Source: Hyphomicrobiaceae bacterium
Lineage (GTDB): Bacteria > Pseudomonadota > Alphaproteobacteria > Rhizobiales > Hyphomicrobiaceae
Direction of reading: 5' to 3'
NCBI GenBank assembly: GCA_020638055.1
Contig: JACKJH010000004.1
Location: 189,501-253,500, forward strand
Length of the DNA stretch: 64,000 nucleotides
Made by a program: the position numbers and the translations under genes. This document shows, one piece after another, positions 53,205 to 62,256 of this stretch. Below the pieces are notes generated by a model that worked only from the letters and a program-made list of their open reading frames with translations, ran no database searches and was not told the origin of the DNA. Each line of letters opens with the position of its first letter. Position 1 is the first letter of the stretch.

Positions 53205-53512
53205 GTGCGTTCTCCCAAATTTGCTTCGAGTGCTCGAAGTTAATCGTGCCGCTTTCTTTGCTTTGACCAACTCATATCAACAAATTATCATTGAGCGAGA
53301 CGATTTAATCCATTAGACATTAATTTGTAGGTTCTTGCAAGAATAATTGCAGATGCATAGCGGCGGTTTTGCCGTTGCGCGTCGGCTCGATGAAGCAGTT
53401 GGCGGTAATCGTTTGAGGCAACTCAATGTTTGAAGTGCCGGGTGCCTTGGCGGCCCGGGTGGCTGAATGTAGACAGGGTCAGAAAACCTGGGTCTGAGGG
53501 AGCAAGGCAGCA
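53205..53512. promoter_or_regulatory. Divergent control region between the TRAP operon and iseR
   Basis: 308 bp, AT-rich in the middle. Two perfect palindromes stand out: CTTCGAG-TG-CTCGAAG (53224-53239), 20 bases from the TRAP start, and TTCTTGCAAGAA (53332-53343). Either could be an operator for the divergent IclR protein; family operators are often palindromic. No clear -35/-10 pair was settled on. Confidence 0.5.
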
Positions 53513-54316
53513 GTGGCCAGAACGAAAAAGACCGAAGCGAACCTGTCCGGGCAGTCTGGAAACGAGAAAGACAACGCGTCTGTCGTCCTGCGTGTGATGA
53601 ACTTGCTGAGTGTCGTGGCTGCAAATTCGGGAACCCTGTCGGTGGCCGAACTCGCTGCGGAAACCGGCTTGCCCAAACCCACGGTTCATCGTCTTTGCCA
53701 GCAATTGGAAGCCAGCGGCTACTTCATCCGCGACCCTGCCAGTCGCCACTACAGTGTGGGGCACCGGCTTTGGGATATGGGCTTGAATGTGGTGAATGTG
53801 GGCTTGCTGCCAGAACGGCATGCAATCCTGCAGAAACTTGTCAATGAGATTGGCGAAACATGTAACCTGTCTATGCGTGTGCGTAATCAATCGGTCTACA
53901 TTGATCGTGTTGAGTCACGCTGGCCGCTTCGCCTCAATCTTGAACCCGGCTCGCTTGTGCCGCTGCATTGCACGGCCAGTGGAAAGATTTTTTTGTCTGC
54001 TATGCCGCGAGAGCGTCGCCAGAAGCTGCTTTCGATCGCGGGGCTACCGGCCCATACGCCTCAGACGATTACAGAACTCGACCGTATGGAAGAGGAGGTC
54101 GAGCTTATCAAGAAGCGTGGCTATAGCATTGACGACGAGGAGTTTCTGGAAGGCCTGGTGGCGCTTGCGGTGCCGGTGCGAAATTCGCAAGGTGCGATTG
54201 TTGCGGGCATTGCCTGTCACGGCCCCAAGCCCCGGTTGAACGTGGAGGGTGCGCTGAAACATTTGCCTTTGCTGACTCAGGCCGCAGCAGACCTGCGCAG
54301 TAGTTTTACCCAATAG
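53513..54316 (+). CDS. iseR: IclR-family transcriptional regulator, probable IseR
   Basis: 267 residues from a GTG with AAGG 6 bases upstream. N-terminal winged helix-turn-helix (about 24-85: LSVAELAAETGLPKPTVHRL, ASGYFIRDP), then the IclR effector domain (NLSMRVRNQSVYIDRVESR, PLHCTASGKIFLSAMP, RGYSIDDEEFLEGLVALAVP). It probably senses isethionate or a product and controls the divergent transporter-dehydrogenase-xsc operon and itself. Confidence 0.9.
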   Translation: MARTKKTEANLSGQSGNEKDNASVVLRVMNLLSVVAANSGTLSVAELAAETGLPKPTVHRLCQQLEASGYFIRDPASRHYSVGHRLWDMGLNVVNVGLLPERHAILQKLVNEIGETCNLSMRVRNQSVYIDRVESRWPLRLNLEPGSLVPLHCTASGKIFLSAMPRERRQKLLSIAGLPAHTPQTITELDRMEEEVELIKKRGYSIDDEEFLEGLVALAVPVRNSQGAIVAGIACHGPKPRLNVEGALKHLPLLTQAAADLRSSFTQ

Positions 54317-54360
54317 CGAATTGACGTGTGGCGCTTATGGTTCTTGCTTGATCGTGGCAT

Positions 54361-55089
54361 TCATAGAGATTTGACAAATCCATACGCGCCGGCCGCCAAC
54401 AAAATACCAAGTGCGATACGGCGGTAGTTTTGTTCGCTTGCCGCACGAAACAGGCGGCTGCCGATCCAGGTTGCAAGGAGGAAGCCTGGCATTAGTAAGC
54501 TCGCGGTTGCGACTGTGTGCCTGTCAATGTGCCCGCGAGCTGTCATGAGTGTGATAAGTGCGGTGAGCGTCACGCCAAAATAGGCTGTGAAATTTGCTCG
54601 ATTGCGTGCGGCGCTCGCTTCACTCGATAACAGATAGACCATGACAGGCGGGTTTCCGAGGCTGGTCAGGGCCATAAGGAATCCGGACACTCCACCGACA
54701 AAGAATGTCAGGCTCGTGGGGCGCGCGCCGTTGTAGCGCCAGCCGGAGATCAGTAGTAAGGCCGATAGGAAAACGAGCACGGAAACACCGAGTTGGATCG
54801 TTGCAACGTCAAGCGTGACCAGCAGCCAGTTGCCAACGGGCATGAAGACAATGGCTGCTGCACCCATCGTTGTGATGCTCGACCAGTCGACCTCGCGAAA
54901 GACGGTCGGTAGCAGCAACAGTGTGGCCACAACTTCAATCAAAAGAATGATGCCGATAGCCTGAATGGGCCCAAACAAATAAACGAAGAAGGGCGCCATG
55001 AACATGCCTGACCCAGCTCCGGCAAAACCGCGCAGAAGGCCACCAACAAATGCAATCAATAATGCTGGTGCGAGTTCAACCGTTGGCAT
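54361..55089 (-). CDS. TauE/SafE-family anion exporter, probable sulfite exporter
   Basis: 242 residues from the ATG at 55089. About seven to eight hydrophobic segments; the GLLRGFAGAGSGMFMAPFFV opening and the internal VGGVSGFLMALTSLGNPPV repeat are the two TauE/SafE half-signatures. Xsc releases sulfite in the cytoplasm, which is toxic; an exporter of this family usually accompanies it. Convergent with iseR, 44 bases apart. Confidence 0.88.
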   Translation of the reverse strand: MPTVELAPALLIAFVGGLLRGFAGAGSGMFMAPFFVYLFGPIQAIGIILLIEVVATLLLLPTVFREVDWSSITTMGAAAIVFMPVGNWLLVTLDVATIQLGVSVLVFLSALLLISGWRYNGARPTSLTFFVGGVSGFLMALTSLGNPPVMVYLLSSEASAARNRANFTAYFGVTLTALITLMTARGHIDRHTVATASLLMPGFLLATWIGSRLFRAASEQNYRRIALGILLAAGAYGFVKSL

Positions 55090-55153
55090 TATGTCCGCTA
55101 CCCTGTTGAGACCATGGTCGTCGCTCAATTCGCAAAGCAATGCAATTGTTATA

Positions 55154-55298
55154 CTAGTGTTCCGACTCTGACGCTTGGTTCCCTGTCGGGCCCCGACGCG
55201 TCAGCCCGGAACCCTAGCATTCTCATTGTTTGTGTTCTGGATTCACGATCGTTTGACGACCTTCGCCCGGGAATCAAACGTTCGATCCAGAACACTAG
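55154..55298. repeat. Double-hairpin repeat, family D, copy 2
   Basis: 145 bp with intact CTAG at both ends. Its right CTAG (55295-55298) is also the left border of the family C copy that follows. Confidence 0.9.
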
Positions 55299-55398
55299 AG
55301 CGCATTCCGATCCGATTCCATCGGATCGGTGCTCTGGCTTTTTGTTTAATCGCATTTTCTTCGACGAACCGGTGTCCACTTCGTCGGAAAATGCTCTA
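55295..55398. repeat. Double-hairpin repeat, family C, copy 4
   Basis: Full unit with CTAG ends, in the first hairpin variant TTCCGATCCGAT...ATCGGATCGG. Joined to family D through a shared CTAG. Confidence 0.88.
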
Positions 55399-55626
55399 GC
55401 GGATCGCTCATATACGATGTCTCATCCTGGTTGCGAGACCTTTGGCACTGTGCAAACCTAACGCAGCAGAAGCAGCACCTGACTTGAGAGGTTCATGCGA
55501 CCAAGTGACCGAGGCCGGACATTTTAGAACGTCGGTGGATTAAGACGATCGTGGATTGCGTTGGAATGTTCACGATCCGCGCTTTACCAACGCTCTATTT
55601 GCTCCATCGCTTACGATTGGCCCAAA

Positions 55627-56976
55627 ATGGATAAACAGGAGTTCCGCGCCGCCAGCTCCCTTGCGGCGGTCTTTTCAGTACGGCTACTTGGCCTGTTCAT
55701 GATCTACCCGGTGTTCGTGGCCTATGCGCAGAACCTGGATGGCGCAACACCCTATCTCATTGGAGAAGCGCTCGGCGTCTACGGCCTGAGCCAGGGTTTA
55801 CTGCAAATTCCGTTCGGGCTGATGTCAGATCGGATCGGCCGCAAAACAATGATCGTTTTTGGGCTTTTGTTGTTTGCCCTCGGCAGTGCCATTGCAGCGA
55901 TGTCCACGAGTATCGGCGGCGTTATTTTCGGCCGTGTCTTGCAGGGGGCAGGCGCCGTTGGATCTGTGATACTTGCGCTGGTGGCCGATTTGACGACCGA
56001 GGAGAGCCGCACCAAGGCGATGGCCATTGTTGGCATCTCCATCGGATTTTCATTCATGTTTGCATTGGTTGCCGGTCCGATTGCGGCACAGCTCATCGCC
56101 GTCGACGGAATATTCTGGCTAATGGTGGTGCTCGCATTCATCGGCATTGCCATCACCTTATTCGTGGTGCCGACGCCCAAGCGCGTGCAGGTCCATCGCG
56201 ATGCAGAAACGGTACCCGCTTTGATCTGGTCGGCCTTGCGCAACAAGGAACTTTTGCGGCTCGATTTCGGTATTTTCGCACTGCACGCCATGCTGACGTC
56301 CAGCTTCCTGGTGGTGCCAGGTCTTCTGCATGGTTCGCTCGGTCTGACCAGTTACGATCAATGGATGGTCTATTTGCCGGTGCTGATCGTGTCGGTTGCG
56401 GTGATGGTGCCGGCCATCATCGTCGCCGAGAAGCACCGTCGAATGAAGAGTGTGTTTGTTTTGGCAGTGGCAGCGCTCATGGTCAGCCAGGTGCTGCTTT
56501 ATGCAAATTCAAGCAATAACGTTTACGTCCTTTTGCCTGCGCTGATCATATTCTTTTCCGGTTTTATCGTGATGGAGGCAAGCCTGCCATCGCTCATTAC
56601 CAAAACAGCACCACCCGATGCCAAAGGCACGGCGATGGGGATCTATTCAAGTCTCCAGTTTTTTGGAATTTTCGTTGGCGGCGTGATCGGCGGCTGGGCC
56701 AATCAATATGGTGGAACGGGCGCTGTGTTCCTTATGACAACGGTTATTGCCGTTGGTTGGCTTGTGGTCGCCGTTACCATGAAGCAGCCCAGCTATCTCT
56801 CAACCCGGCTTGTTCGTATTGCAGACAGCGCGGATACGCAGACGCTTGCTGCGCGCCTCCTGCAAGTGCGGGGCGTTGCCGAGGCGGTTGTCATTGCAGA
56901 AGAAAAGCTCGCTTATCTCAAGGTCGACTCCAAGATATTCGATCCCGTTGAGGCCGAGGCGCTGTCACGCGCATAG
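55627..56976 (+). CDS. MFS transporter with C-terminal ferredoxin-like domain (YajR type)
   Basis: 449 residues from the ATG at 55627. Twelve spans, with the MFS loop motif GLMSDRIGRKTMIVFG between spans two and three. Beyond about residue 380 the chain continues into a soluble alpha/beta segment (ADTQTLAARLLQVRGVAEAV ... VDSKIFDPVEAEAL), matching the cytosolic domain of YajR drug/proton antiporters. The exported compound is unknown. It stands alone. Confidence 0.88.
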   Translation: MDKQEFRAASSLAAVFSVRLLGLFMIYPVFVAYAQNLDGATPYLIGEALGVYGLSQGLLQIPFGLMSDRIGRKTMIVFGLLLFALGSAIAAMSTSIGGVIFGRVLQGAGAVGSVILALVADLTTEESRTKAMAIVGISIGFSFMFALVAGPIAAQLIAVDGIFWLMVVLAFIGIAITLFVVPTPKRVQVHRDAETVPALIWSALRNKELLRLDFGIFALHAMLTSSFLVVPGLLHGSLGLTSYDQWMVYLPVLIVSVAVMVPAIIVAEKHRRMKSVFVLAVAALMVSQVLLYANSSNNVYVLLPALIIFFSGFIVMEASLPSLITKTAPPDAKGTAMGIYSSLQFFGIFVGGVIGGWANQYGGTGAVFLMTTVIAVGWLVVAVTMKQPSYLSTRLVRIADSADTQTLAARLLQVRGVAEAVVIAEEKLAYLKVDSKIFDPVEAEALSRA

Positions 56977-57116
56977 TCCGTCGCGTTGCTCACATCGATT
57001 TTCCTCGTGGGCAGCAAGGAGGTGCGGACGGTATGTGCTCAATAGCGACCGATGATCCTATTGGCGCACGTGCGGTTGACGTATCTCGCGCCGGTGGAGA
57101 GCGATGCCGTTCGTAG

Positions 57117-57188
57117 TGGCGCTCTAGTTTCTTGCTTGGTCGCATTTTCTTCGACGAACCGGCGTCCACTTCGTCGGAAAATGCTCTA
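57117..57188. repeat. Family C repeat, copy 5, lacking its first hairpin
   Basis: Only the linker and second hairpin (TTCGACGAACCGG...TTCGTCGGAAAATGC) with the right CTAG remain; the left part is eroded. Confidence 0.75.
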
Positions 57189-57266
57189 GCGCACGCAAAA
57201 AATCACGCCACCAGAAAAGTCGGTAGCGTGATTTCAATTTGCGTGAAACGTGATCGGCTCGATCCG

Positions 57267-57851
57267 TTAAGCGGCGCGCTTGAGGCGACGAGGCGTGACA
57301 TCCTGCTTGGCAGCAGGTGCAGCTTTTTCGCTCGCAGCCACCTTTGCCTTACGGCTCGTGCGGCGCTCGTCGCCGGCCCGTTTGCAGACTGTCGTCTCCA
57401 CCGCGCTGGGACCGAAGGCTTTTTCAATCGCCTTCACCAGGCGCTCGCGCCGGGCCCCGTTGCGTGCCATGAACATGAGGTCAACCGCGACGAAATCACG
57501 ATCAGGCCAGGTGCGAATGCTGGCATGGCCCGTGTCGAAGACAACCACGCCGGCAACGCCGCCATTGCCTGCAAAGCGATGCAGGTGGCAGTGAAGCAGG
57601 GTTGCTCCGGCCACTTCGACACAGCGCTTGAGTGTGCGCTCCACGTGTCTCATGTCGTCGAGGTGCTCTGCACCGAACAAATCAAGAATCAGGTGCGTTC
57701 CCGAGAACCTGTCGTTCTCGTAAACTTCACGGGTTTCGTAACACTCTGTGTACGAATCCACGTGAACCGTTTCGTTGCGAACTTCCTTTTGGGCGGTGCT
57801 TGAACGAGTCAAGTCCATCCCCAATTGGAAGAGGGCGTCATCAAAGGCCAT
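57267..57851 (-). CDS. AdoMet decarboxylase-like protein (SpeD family) without catalytic residues
   Basis: 194 residues. Residues 49-151 follow the prokaryotic SpeD fold (GTHLILDLFGAEHL, LHCHLHRF, GGVAGVVVF, TWPDRDFVAVDL). The self-cleavage site E-S of active enzymes is replaced by Thr107-Gly108, the catalytic His by Arg113 and the catalytic Cys by Met128, so it cannot form the pyruvoyl cofactor in the known way. The C-terminal 35 residues are rich in Lys, Arg and Ala and probably disordered. A pseudoenzyme, possibly regulatory or nucleic acid-binding through the tail. Alignment was done by eye to the conserved motif. Confidence 0.75.
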   Translation of the reverse strand: MAFDDALFQLGMDLTRSSTAQKEVRNETVHVDSYTECYETREVYENDRFSGTHLILDLFGAEHLDDMRHVERTLKRCVEVAGATLLHCHLHRFAGNGGVAGVVVFDTGHASIRTWPDRDFVAVDLMFMARNGARRERLVKAIEKAFGPSAVETTVCKRAGDERRTSRKAKVAASEKAAPAAKQDVTPRRLKRAA

Positions 57852-58096
57852 GTGACCCTCCCCAACCAGCAGATAGAGGTGACCCGCCCGCTCCTTACCT
57901 TTGGGGTCTAGGAAAAAACCTTACCTTCAGGGCAGGTGGACGAACGGAGAAGGGCCTTATGACGGTTCACCCCCCTTCATGCAAGAAAAAATCGGCATTC
58001 GATGAAAAAAAATTTGCTCGCGATGTCACAACGTTAACATGCGTTTACTTCCAAATTGCATTGGGCGCCAAATTGTGTGGAAGCCCCGCTGGGTTT

Positions 58097-58241
58097 CTAG
58101 TGTTCCGACTCTGACGCTTGGTTCCCTGTCGGACCCCGACGCGTCAGCCCGGAACTCTAGCATTCTCATTGTTTGTGTTCTGGATTCACGATCGTTTGAC
58201 GACCTTCGCCCGGGAATCAAACGTTCGATCCAGAACACTAG
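58097..58241. repeat. Double-hairpin repeat, family D, copy 3
   Basis: 145 bp with CTAG at both ends, 48 bases past the asmA stop on the minus strand. Differs from the other two copies at a few positions. Confidence 0.9.
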
Positions 58242-58288
58242 CCGACAAGGCACTTGGAAAACGCCAAGAGCACAGCGCAAAAGCTGCT

Positions 58289-60790
58289 TCAGCGGAAAAG
58301 GTCATCGAGAAACTTCTTGGCTTTCTTACTTTCCTTTGAATCCTTGCCGAAAATCTCATCGACGACTTCATTGGCGTTCTTGCCTTTCAGGCGCTTGCCA
58401 ATCTCCTGTACGGCCTGGACCGCCTGCTCAGCGTTGATCTTGGAAAGGTCGGGTTTGATGTCGGGCCGATCCCACGGACCAACCACGCGTACGGGGATCT
58501 GCAACCCGTAGAGCGAATTTTGCTGTTCCTGCTCGGAGTTGGGAGCAATCAATTTCGGGTTGAAAACGTAATCAACACGCCGATCTGGGAGCATTGCCTT
58601 GCCATGCCCGGTAACCCGCAAAAGGGGGCTCAGCATTTCCAGGTCCTGGTTGTTTGCAATCCCTTTGTCGATGTCGAAGGTCGCAGAAAGCTTGCTGAAT
58701 CGGGTTTGTTCGCTTGGATTGGCCGAAAAACTGTTGAGGCGGCCCTGCTGCAGTCCGGTGAGAGCCTTTGTGACGTCGAAGCCCTTAACGGCACCGTCGT
58801 TCAACTGAATGCTTGCCTTGCCGTTGAGGCTGGAGATGAGCTTACGCTGGGTGTCTCCACTGCTCGCGGTATCCACACTGAGCCGTCCGGTTCCAGACAG
58901 CCAATCGATCTCGGCAGCGTCCTTCATTAAGGGTTCGGCTGAGATGTCCTCGGCGACAATGCTGGCGCGCATGGCCGGCGGCGTGGCTGCGCTGTTGATT
59001 GTAATCTCGCCGCGACCCCGGCCGCCATAGAACTCAACCCGGTCGGACGTTACCTTCAACAAGCGCCGGTTCAAGGCGACTTTCAGGTCTGAACGGCCAA
59101 CCTTGATGTCGCGCACCAGAAGCGTGCCAACGCTGAGGTCGAGGTCTGCATCGATCAAGTCGAGCAGCGATAAATTGATAACCTCATCGCTCCAACCACG
59201 CCGCGCGGTGTAGCCCTTGACACGCGGTCCACGTTCACGTTCCAGCAGATCTTCGATTGAGGATGGCTGCCCGGCAGCCGGCGCAGGTGGCCGATGCGAC
59301 GTGTCGCCGGACATTTCATCAGGTGACCGCGTTGGAGAAGGCGCGCTTTGCGCGCTGGTGGGCAGGTAGGTGTTGAGGTTGATTTCAGATACGGCAAGGC
59401 TGGCTTTTACATAAGGTCGCTGATGCGTTGCGTCCTTTTCGCCATCCAGCGTGCCCGTGATCCGCATGTGGTCGAGGCCGATATCGGCGTTGGCAAGGCG
59501 GAAACGTCCCGGTTGTGTCACGAGTTGGCCTTTGAAGCTCAGGGCGCCGAAGCCATCGCCAGGTGGAAGCTGTATGTCGCCGACCCATAGAGCCAAAGCG
59601 CGCAAAGAAGCCGCATCTGCTGAAACAGCACCGTTCAGGCTGGCTCCATTCGCAAGGTCAAGCACGCCGGAATATTCTGCACGCAGCGGCGCGGCCGACA
59701 TAGTGAGCGCAAGTTTTGCGGGTGCGTCAGCCAGGACTTCCGCAAGCGACGTCATCGATCCTTTCAAGCTGACGGTTTGGCCCCGCCAGGCAAGGTCGCC
59801 TTCGACGGCAAGCGGAGCGGCAAGGTTGTCGGCGCTCAAGGCCATGTTAATTGCAGAGGCGTTGTGGTGTGTTCCGTTGCGCTCATCCACATAGTTGATG
59901 GCGCCATCAACTATGCGCACGTCATCGAGCGCCAGATCCTGGAGCGCTGCTAGTCTGCTTGAACGGCGGGCATCGAAAGGCTGCGGGTTTCCATCATTGC
60001 GCTGAGCCAGACGAATGTTGTCCCAGGTCGTTGCGCCGTCTACAGCGTTGGTGCCCGCCCCGGCCTGGGCGTAGCGCAGTGGTTTGTCTGTCGCGGGCAC
60101 GACGGCCATTTCCCAATTCGTCCGCCCGGTCTGGTCGACGCGAAGATTGAACTGAGGCCGCGTCAGTACCAGATTGCCCACCTCGACGCGCCGGCTGAGA
60201 AGTGGAACGAGCTTCACCGATAGATCAAGCTTTTCCATCGCCACCAACGGTGCGCCGTCCATTCCAGGTGGCGCTGACAGCGAAACGTCGCCCAGACTGA
60301 CGCCTAGCGATGGATAAAACGACAGGCGCGTGGGACCTGAGATGACCAGATCACGTCCGGTTTGTTGCCTGACCTGTGCAATGGCCTGGTCGCGTATGAA
60401 ATCAATCGGTGGTGTCAGCAGAATAAAGGCCACTCCGGCCGCCAGCGCCAGACCAAGGCCTACCAGGACCATAAACATCAGCCCGCCAAGCCCCAACCGC
60501 CTTGGTGGTTGTGGTCGTTGTGGTCGTTGTGGTGCGTGGTAGCGCCGGCCATGCTCTGGCCGTTCTGGATCAGTGCGGTGTTGCTGCTGGCCGGGATCAA
60601 GACCTTGTGCGTATGGCGTTTGTTGGGAAGGTGCACCGTAACGGTCGTGTTGTGCTTCGTGTCCGTGGTGGTCTTGTTGCAATGTGGGCCGGTTGCGCTG
60701 GCCCGGGGGAGGGGCAAAGCGTTCCTCGATCGGACGCACCTGATTGAGTGGTGGCGGCGGGGGTCGTCGTGGTGGTGAACCGTTGGTCAT
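58289..60790 (-). CDS. AsmA-family protein
   Basis: 833 residues. Residues 1-99 are a Pro/Gln/His/Arg-rich cytoplasmic segment, far longer than usual. A single membrane span at about 103-125 is followed by the AsmA N-terminal pattern (IDFIRDQAIAQVRQQTGRDL, PTRLSFYPSLGVSLGDVSLS). The C-terminal AsmA-like domain contains VDTASSGDTQRKLISSLNGK and KGFDVTKALTGLQQGRLNSF. AsmA-like proteins are thought to bridge inner and outer membranes and move phospholipids. Stands alone between a family D repeat and an empty stretch. Confidence 0.9.
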   Translation of the reverse strand: MTNGSPPRRPPPPPLNQVRPIEERFAPPPGQRNRPTLQQDHHGHEAQHDRYGAPSQQTPYAQGLDPGQQQHRTDPERPEHGRRYHAPQRPQRPQPPRRLGLGGLMFMVLVGLGLALAAGVAFILLTPPIDFIRDQAIAQVRQQTGRDLVISGPTRLSFYPSLGVSLGDVSLSAPPGMDGAPLVAMEKLDLSVKLVPLLSRRVEVGNLVLTRPQFNLRVDQTGRTNWEMAVVPATDKPLRYAQAGAGTNAVDGATTWDNIRLAQRNDGNPQPFDARRSSRLAALQDLALDDVRIVDGAINYVDERNGTHHNASAINMALSADNLAAPLAVEGDLAWRGQTVSLKGSMTSLAEVLADAPAKLALTMSAAPLRAEYSGVLDLANGASLNGAVSADAASLRALALWVGDIQLPPGDGFGALSFKGQLVTQPGRFRLANADIGLDHMRITGTLDGEKDATHQRPYVKASLAVSEINLNTYLPTSAQSAPSPTRSPDEMSGDTSHRPPAPAAGQPSSIEDLLERERGPRVKGYTARRGWSDEVINLSLLDLIDADLDLSVGTLLVRDIKVGRSDLKVALNRRLLKVTSDRVEFYGGRGRGEITINSAATPPAMRASIVAEDISAEPLMKDAAEIDWLSGTGRLSVDTASSGDTQRKLISSLNGKASIQLNDGAVKGFDVTKALTGLQQGRLNSFSANPSEQTRFSKLSATFDIDKGIANNQDLEMLSPLLRVTGHGKAMLPDRRVDYVFNPKLIAPNSEQEQQNSLYGLQIPVRVVGPWDRPDIKPDLSKINAEQAVQAVQEIGKRLKGKNANEVVDEIFGKDSKESKKAKKFLDDLFR

Positions 60791-61261
60791 GGACGCCTTA
60801 TTTTAATCAAGTTCATTGGCCGGTTCTGGATCGACTTCGATAGCAAGTGGTTGGGGCCATGCGATGGGACAGCATGCACACAACGCCGTTCCATCGCCGA
60901 TATCAAGCAGGCAGAACCGGAAGCTCGTGCGAACGAAGGCGAAAAGTACCATGCGTATAGCCCCGCAATACCGCAGGGGCCATTTGAACAGTTATGGGTA
61001 TTTGGCAATTTCGACCGTGTTACGTCCAGTACTTGAGGCAAACAATAACAGTTTTGATGTCCTGCCCAGGAATATGAAAGCGCCGGGATGAGATGTTCCA
61101 AGCGGTGTTGTTAGATTATTACTTTAAGAGCAATCATCTCAGTAATTGTATTTTTTGCGCCCCACGCGTGGTTTGCGCGCATGTTCCTTAGAGGCCAGAC
61201 TTAGGGAGAAACGTGGATTTGGGGACCGAAGCCTGCACCGTGCGCTGCTCCATGTGTTGAC
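60791..61261. other. Intergenic, no gene recognised
   Basis: No frame here has coding character; it probably includes the asmA promoter at its left end. Confidence 0.4.
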
Positions 61262-61726
61262 TCAAGGTCGGCTGCGGCTGCGCAGATCAACAAGGCAACT
61301 TGTGCCGTCGGAGCCGTGCTCGATCACGACTTCTTCGTCATGGTCGTTCCAATAGCGTTCCAAAACGCGCCCGCCACCGATTTCTGCACGCATTACGGAA
61401 TATCCGCCACGGCGATGAATATCGTCGATCAGGGTAGCTGTGTCATTGCACCAGTGTGGGCGAACGGAGGCGTTGACGTCCACGAAGTCCGAGTCTGGCG
61501 GGCTTTTGCCAACTCTTGCGCCATCATCCAATTCTATCGCGGCTCCAATTCCATCCCGTGGAGGAATTTGTGCTTGGGCTTGTGGAGCAAGGGCTCGTGT
61601 TTCAATCAGGTGTGAAGCGCTGCTACCTGCCGCTGCTCCATCGCCATGAAAACAAGCCATGCTGATGCAGGCCGAGACAATAAAGAAGGCGGCGACAGTG
61701 TGCGTTATCTTCCGCGCAATTTTCAC
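61262..61726 (-). CDS. Secreted hypothetical protein
   Basis: 154 residues. Signal peptide at about 1-32 (ITHTVAAFFIVSACISMACF), possibly a lipoprotein-like cysteine. The mature part ends with a compact region containing NDTATLIDDIHRRGGYSVMR and DHDEEVVIEH with two further cysteines. Resembles small periplasmic PepSY-like or unknown proteins only loosely; no function proposed. Confidence 0.6.
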   Translation of the reverse strand: MKIARKITHTVAAFFIVSACISMACFHGDGAAAGSSASHLIETRALAPQAQAQIPPRDGIGAAIELDDGARVGKSPPDSDFVDVNASVRPHWCNDTATLIDDIHRRGGYSVMRAEIGGGRVLERYWNDHDEEVVIEHGSDGTSCLVDLRSRSRP

Positions 61727-62005
61727 GAAATTTCCCCCGAAATGCCTTGGTAATCAAGGCCGGTTCTTTGGGCCCCAGCCGATGTGAAGAAAAAGCCCCT
61801 CGGCCTTTTACGTGGCTCTACATGGATCGCTTGATTTGAAGATCGCACCCCAATTTGATTTTGACATTGCCCTCAACGACGATGACGGAAATAACCACGA
61901 TGCATCAACGACACCGTAGGGTTGTCCGTATGAAATGTGGCGCTTGGCGGGCCGCCGGAACTGGCTGGCGTTGTTTGAAAAACGAGTGTGGTTGACCTGC
62001 AACTC
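61727..62005. other. Intergenic, no gene recognised
   Basis: Includes the upstream region of the secreted hypothetical gene. No frame or hairpin of note. Confidence 0.35.
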
Positions 62006-62111
62006 TAGAGCGCGTTCACTTTTCATGGAATCGCGAACGCGCTCTATTTTCTTTTATTTTGAGCATGTTTTTCACGCCGAACCGCGTACACTTCGGCTGA
62101 ACATGCTCTAG
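62006..62111. repeat. Double-hairpin repeat, family B, copy 3
   Basis: Intact CTAG at both ends (62006-62009 and 62108-62111), structure as in copy 1; the right CTAG is shared with a family C element. Confidence 0.87.
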
Positions 62112-62211
62112 AGCGCATTCCGATCCGATGGCATCGGATCGGCGCTCAAGTTACTTGTTTGGTCGCATTTTCTTCGACGAACCGGCGTCCACTTCGTCGG
62201 AAAATGCTCTA
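62108..62211. repeat. Double-hairpin repeat, family C, copy 6
   Basis: Full double hairpin after the shared CTAG; right border decayed to CTAA. It ends 46 bases past the aldo/keto reductase stop. Confidence 0.87.
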
Positions 62212-62256
62212 ATTTTGCGCAGACAAAGTTTTTCAGCGTTCAGCTAAATATGCGCG

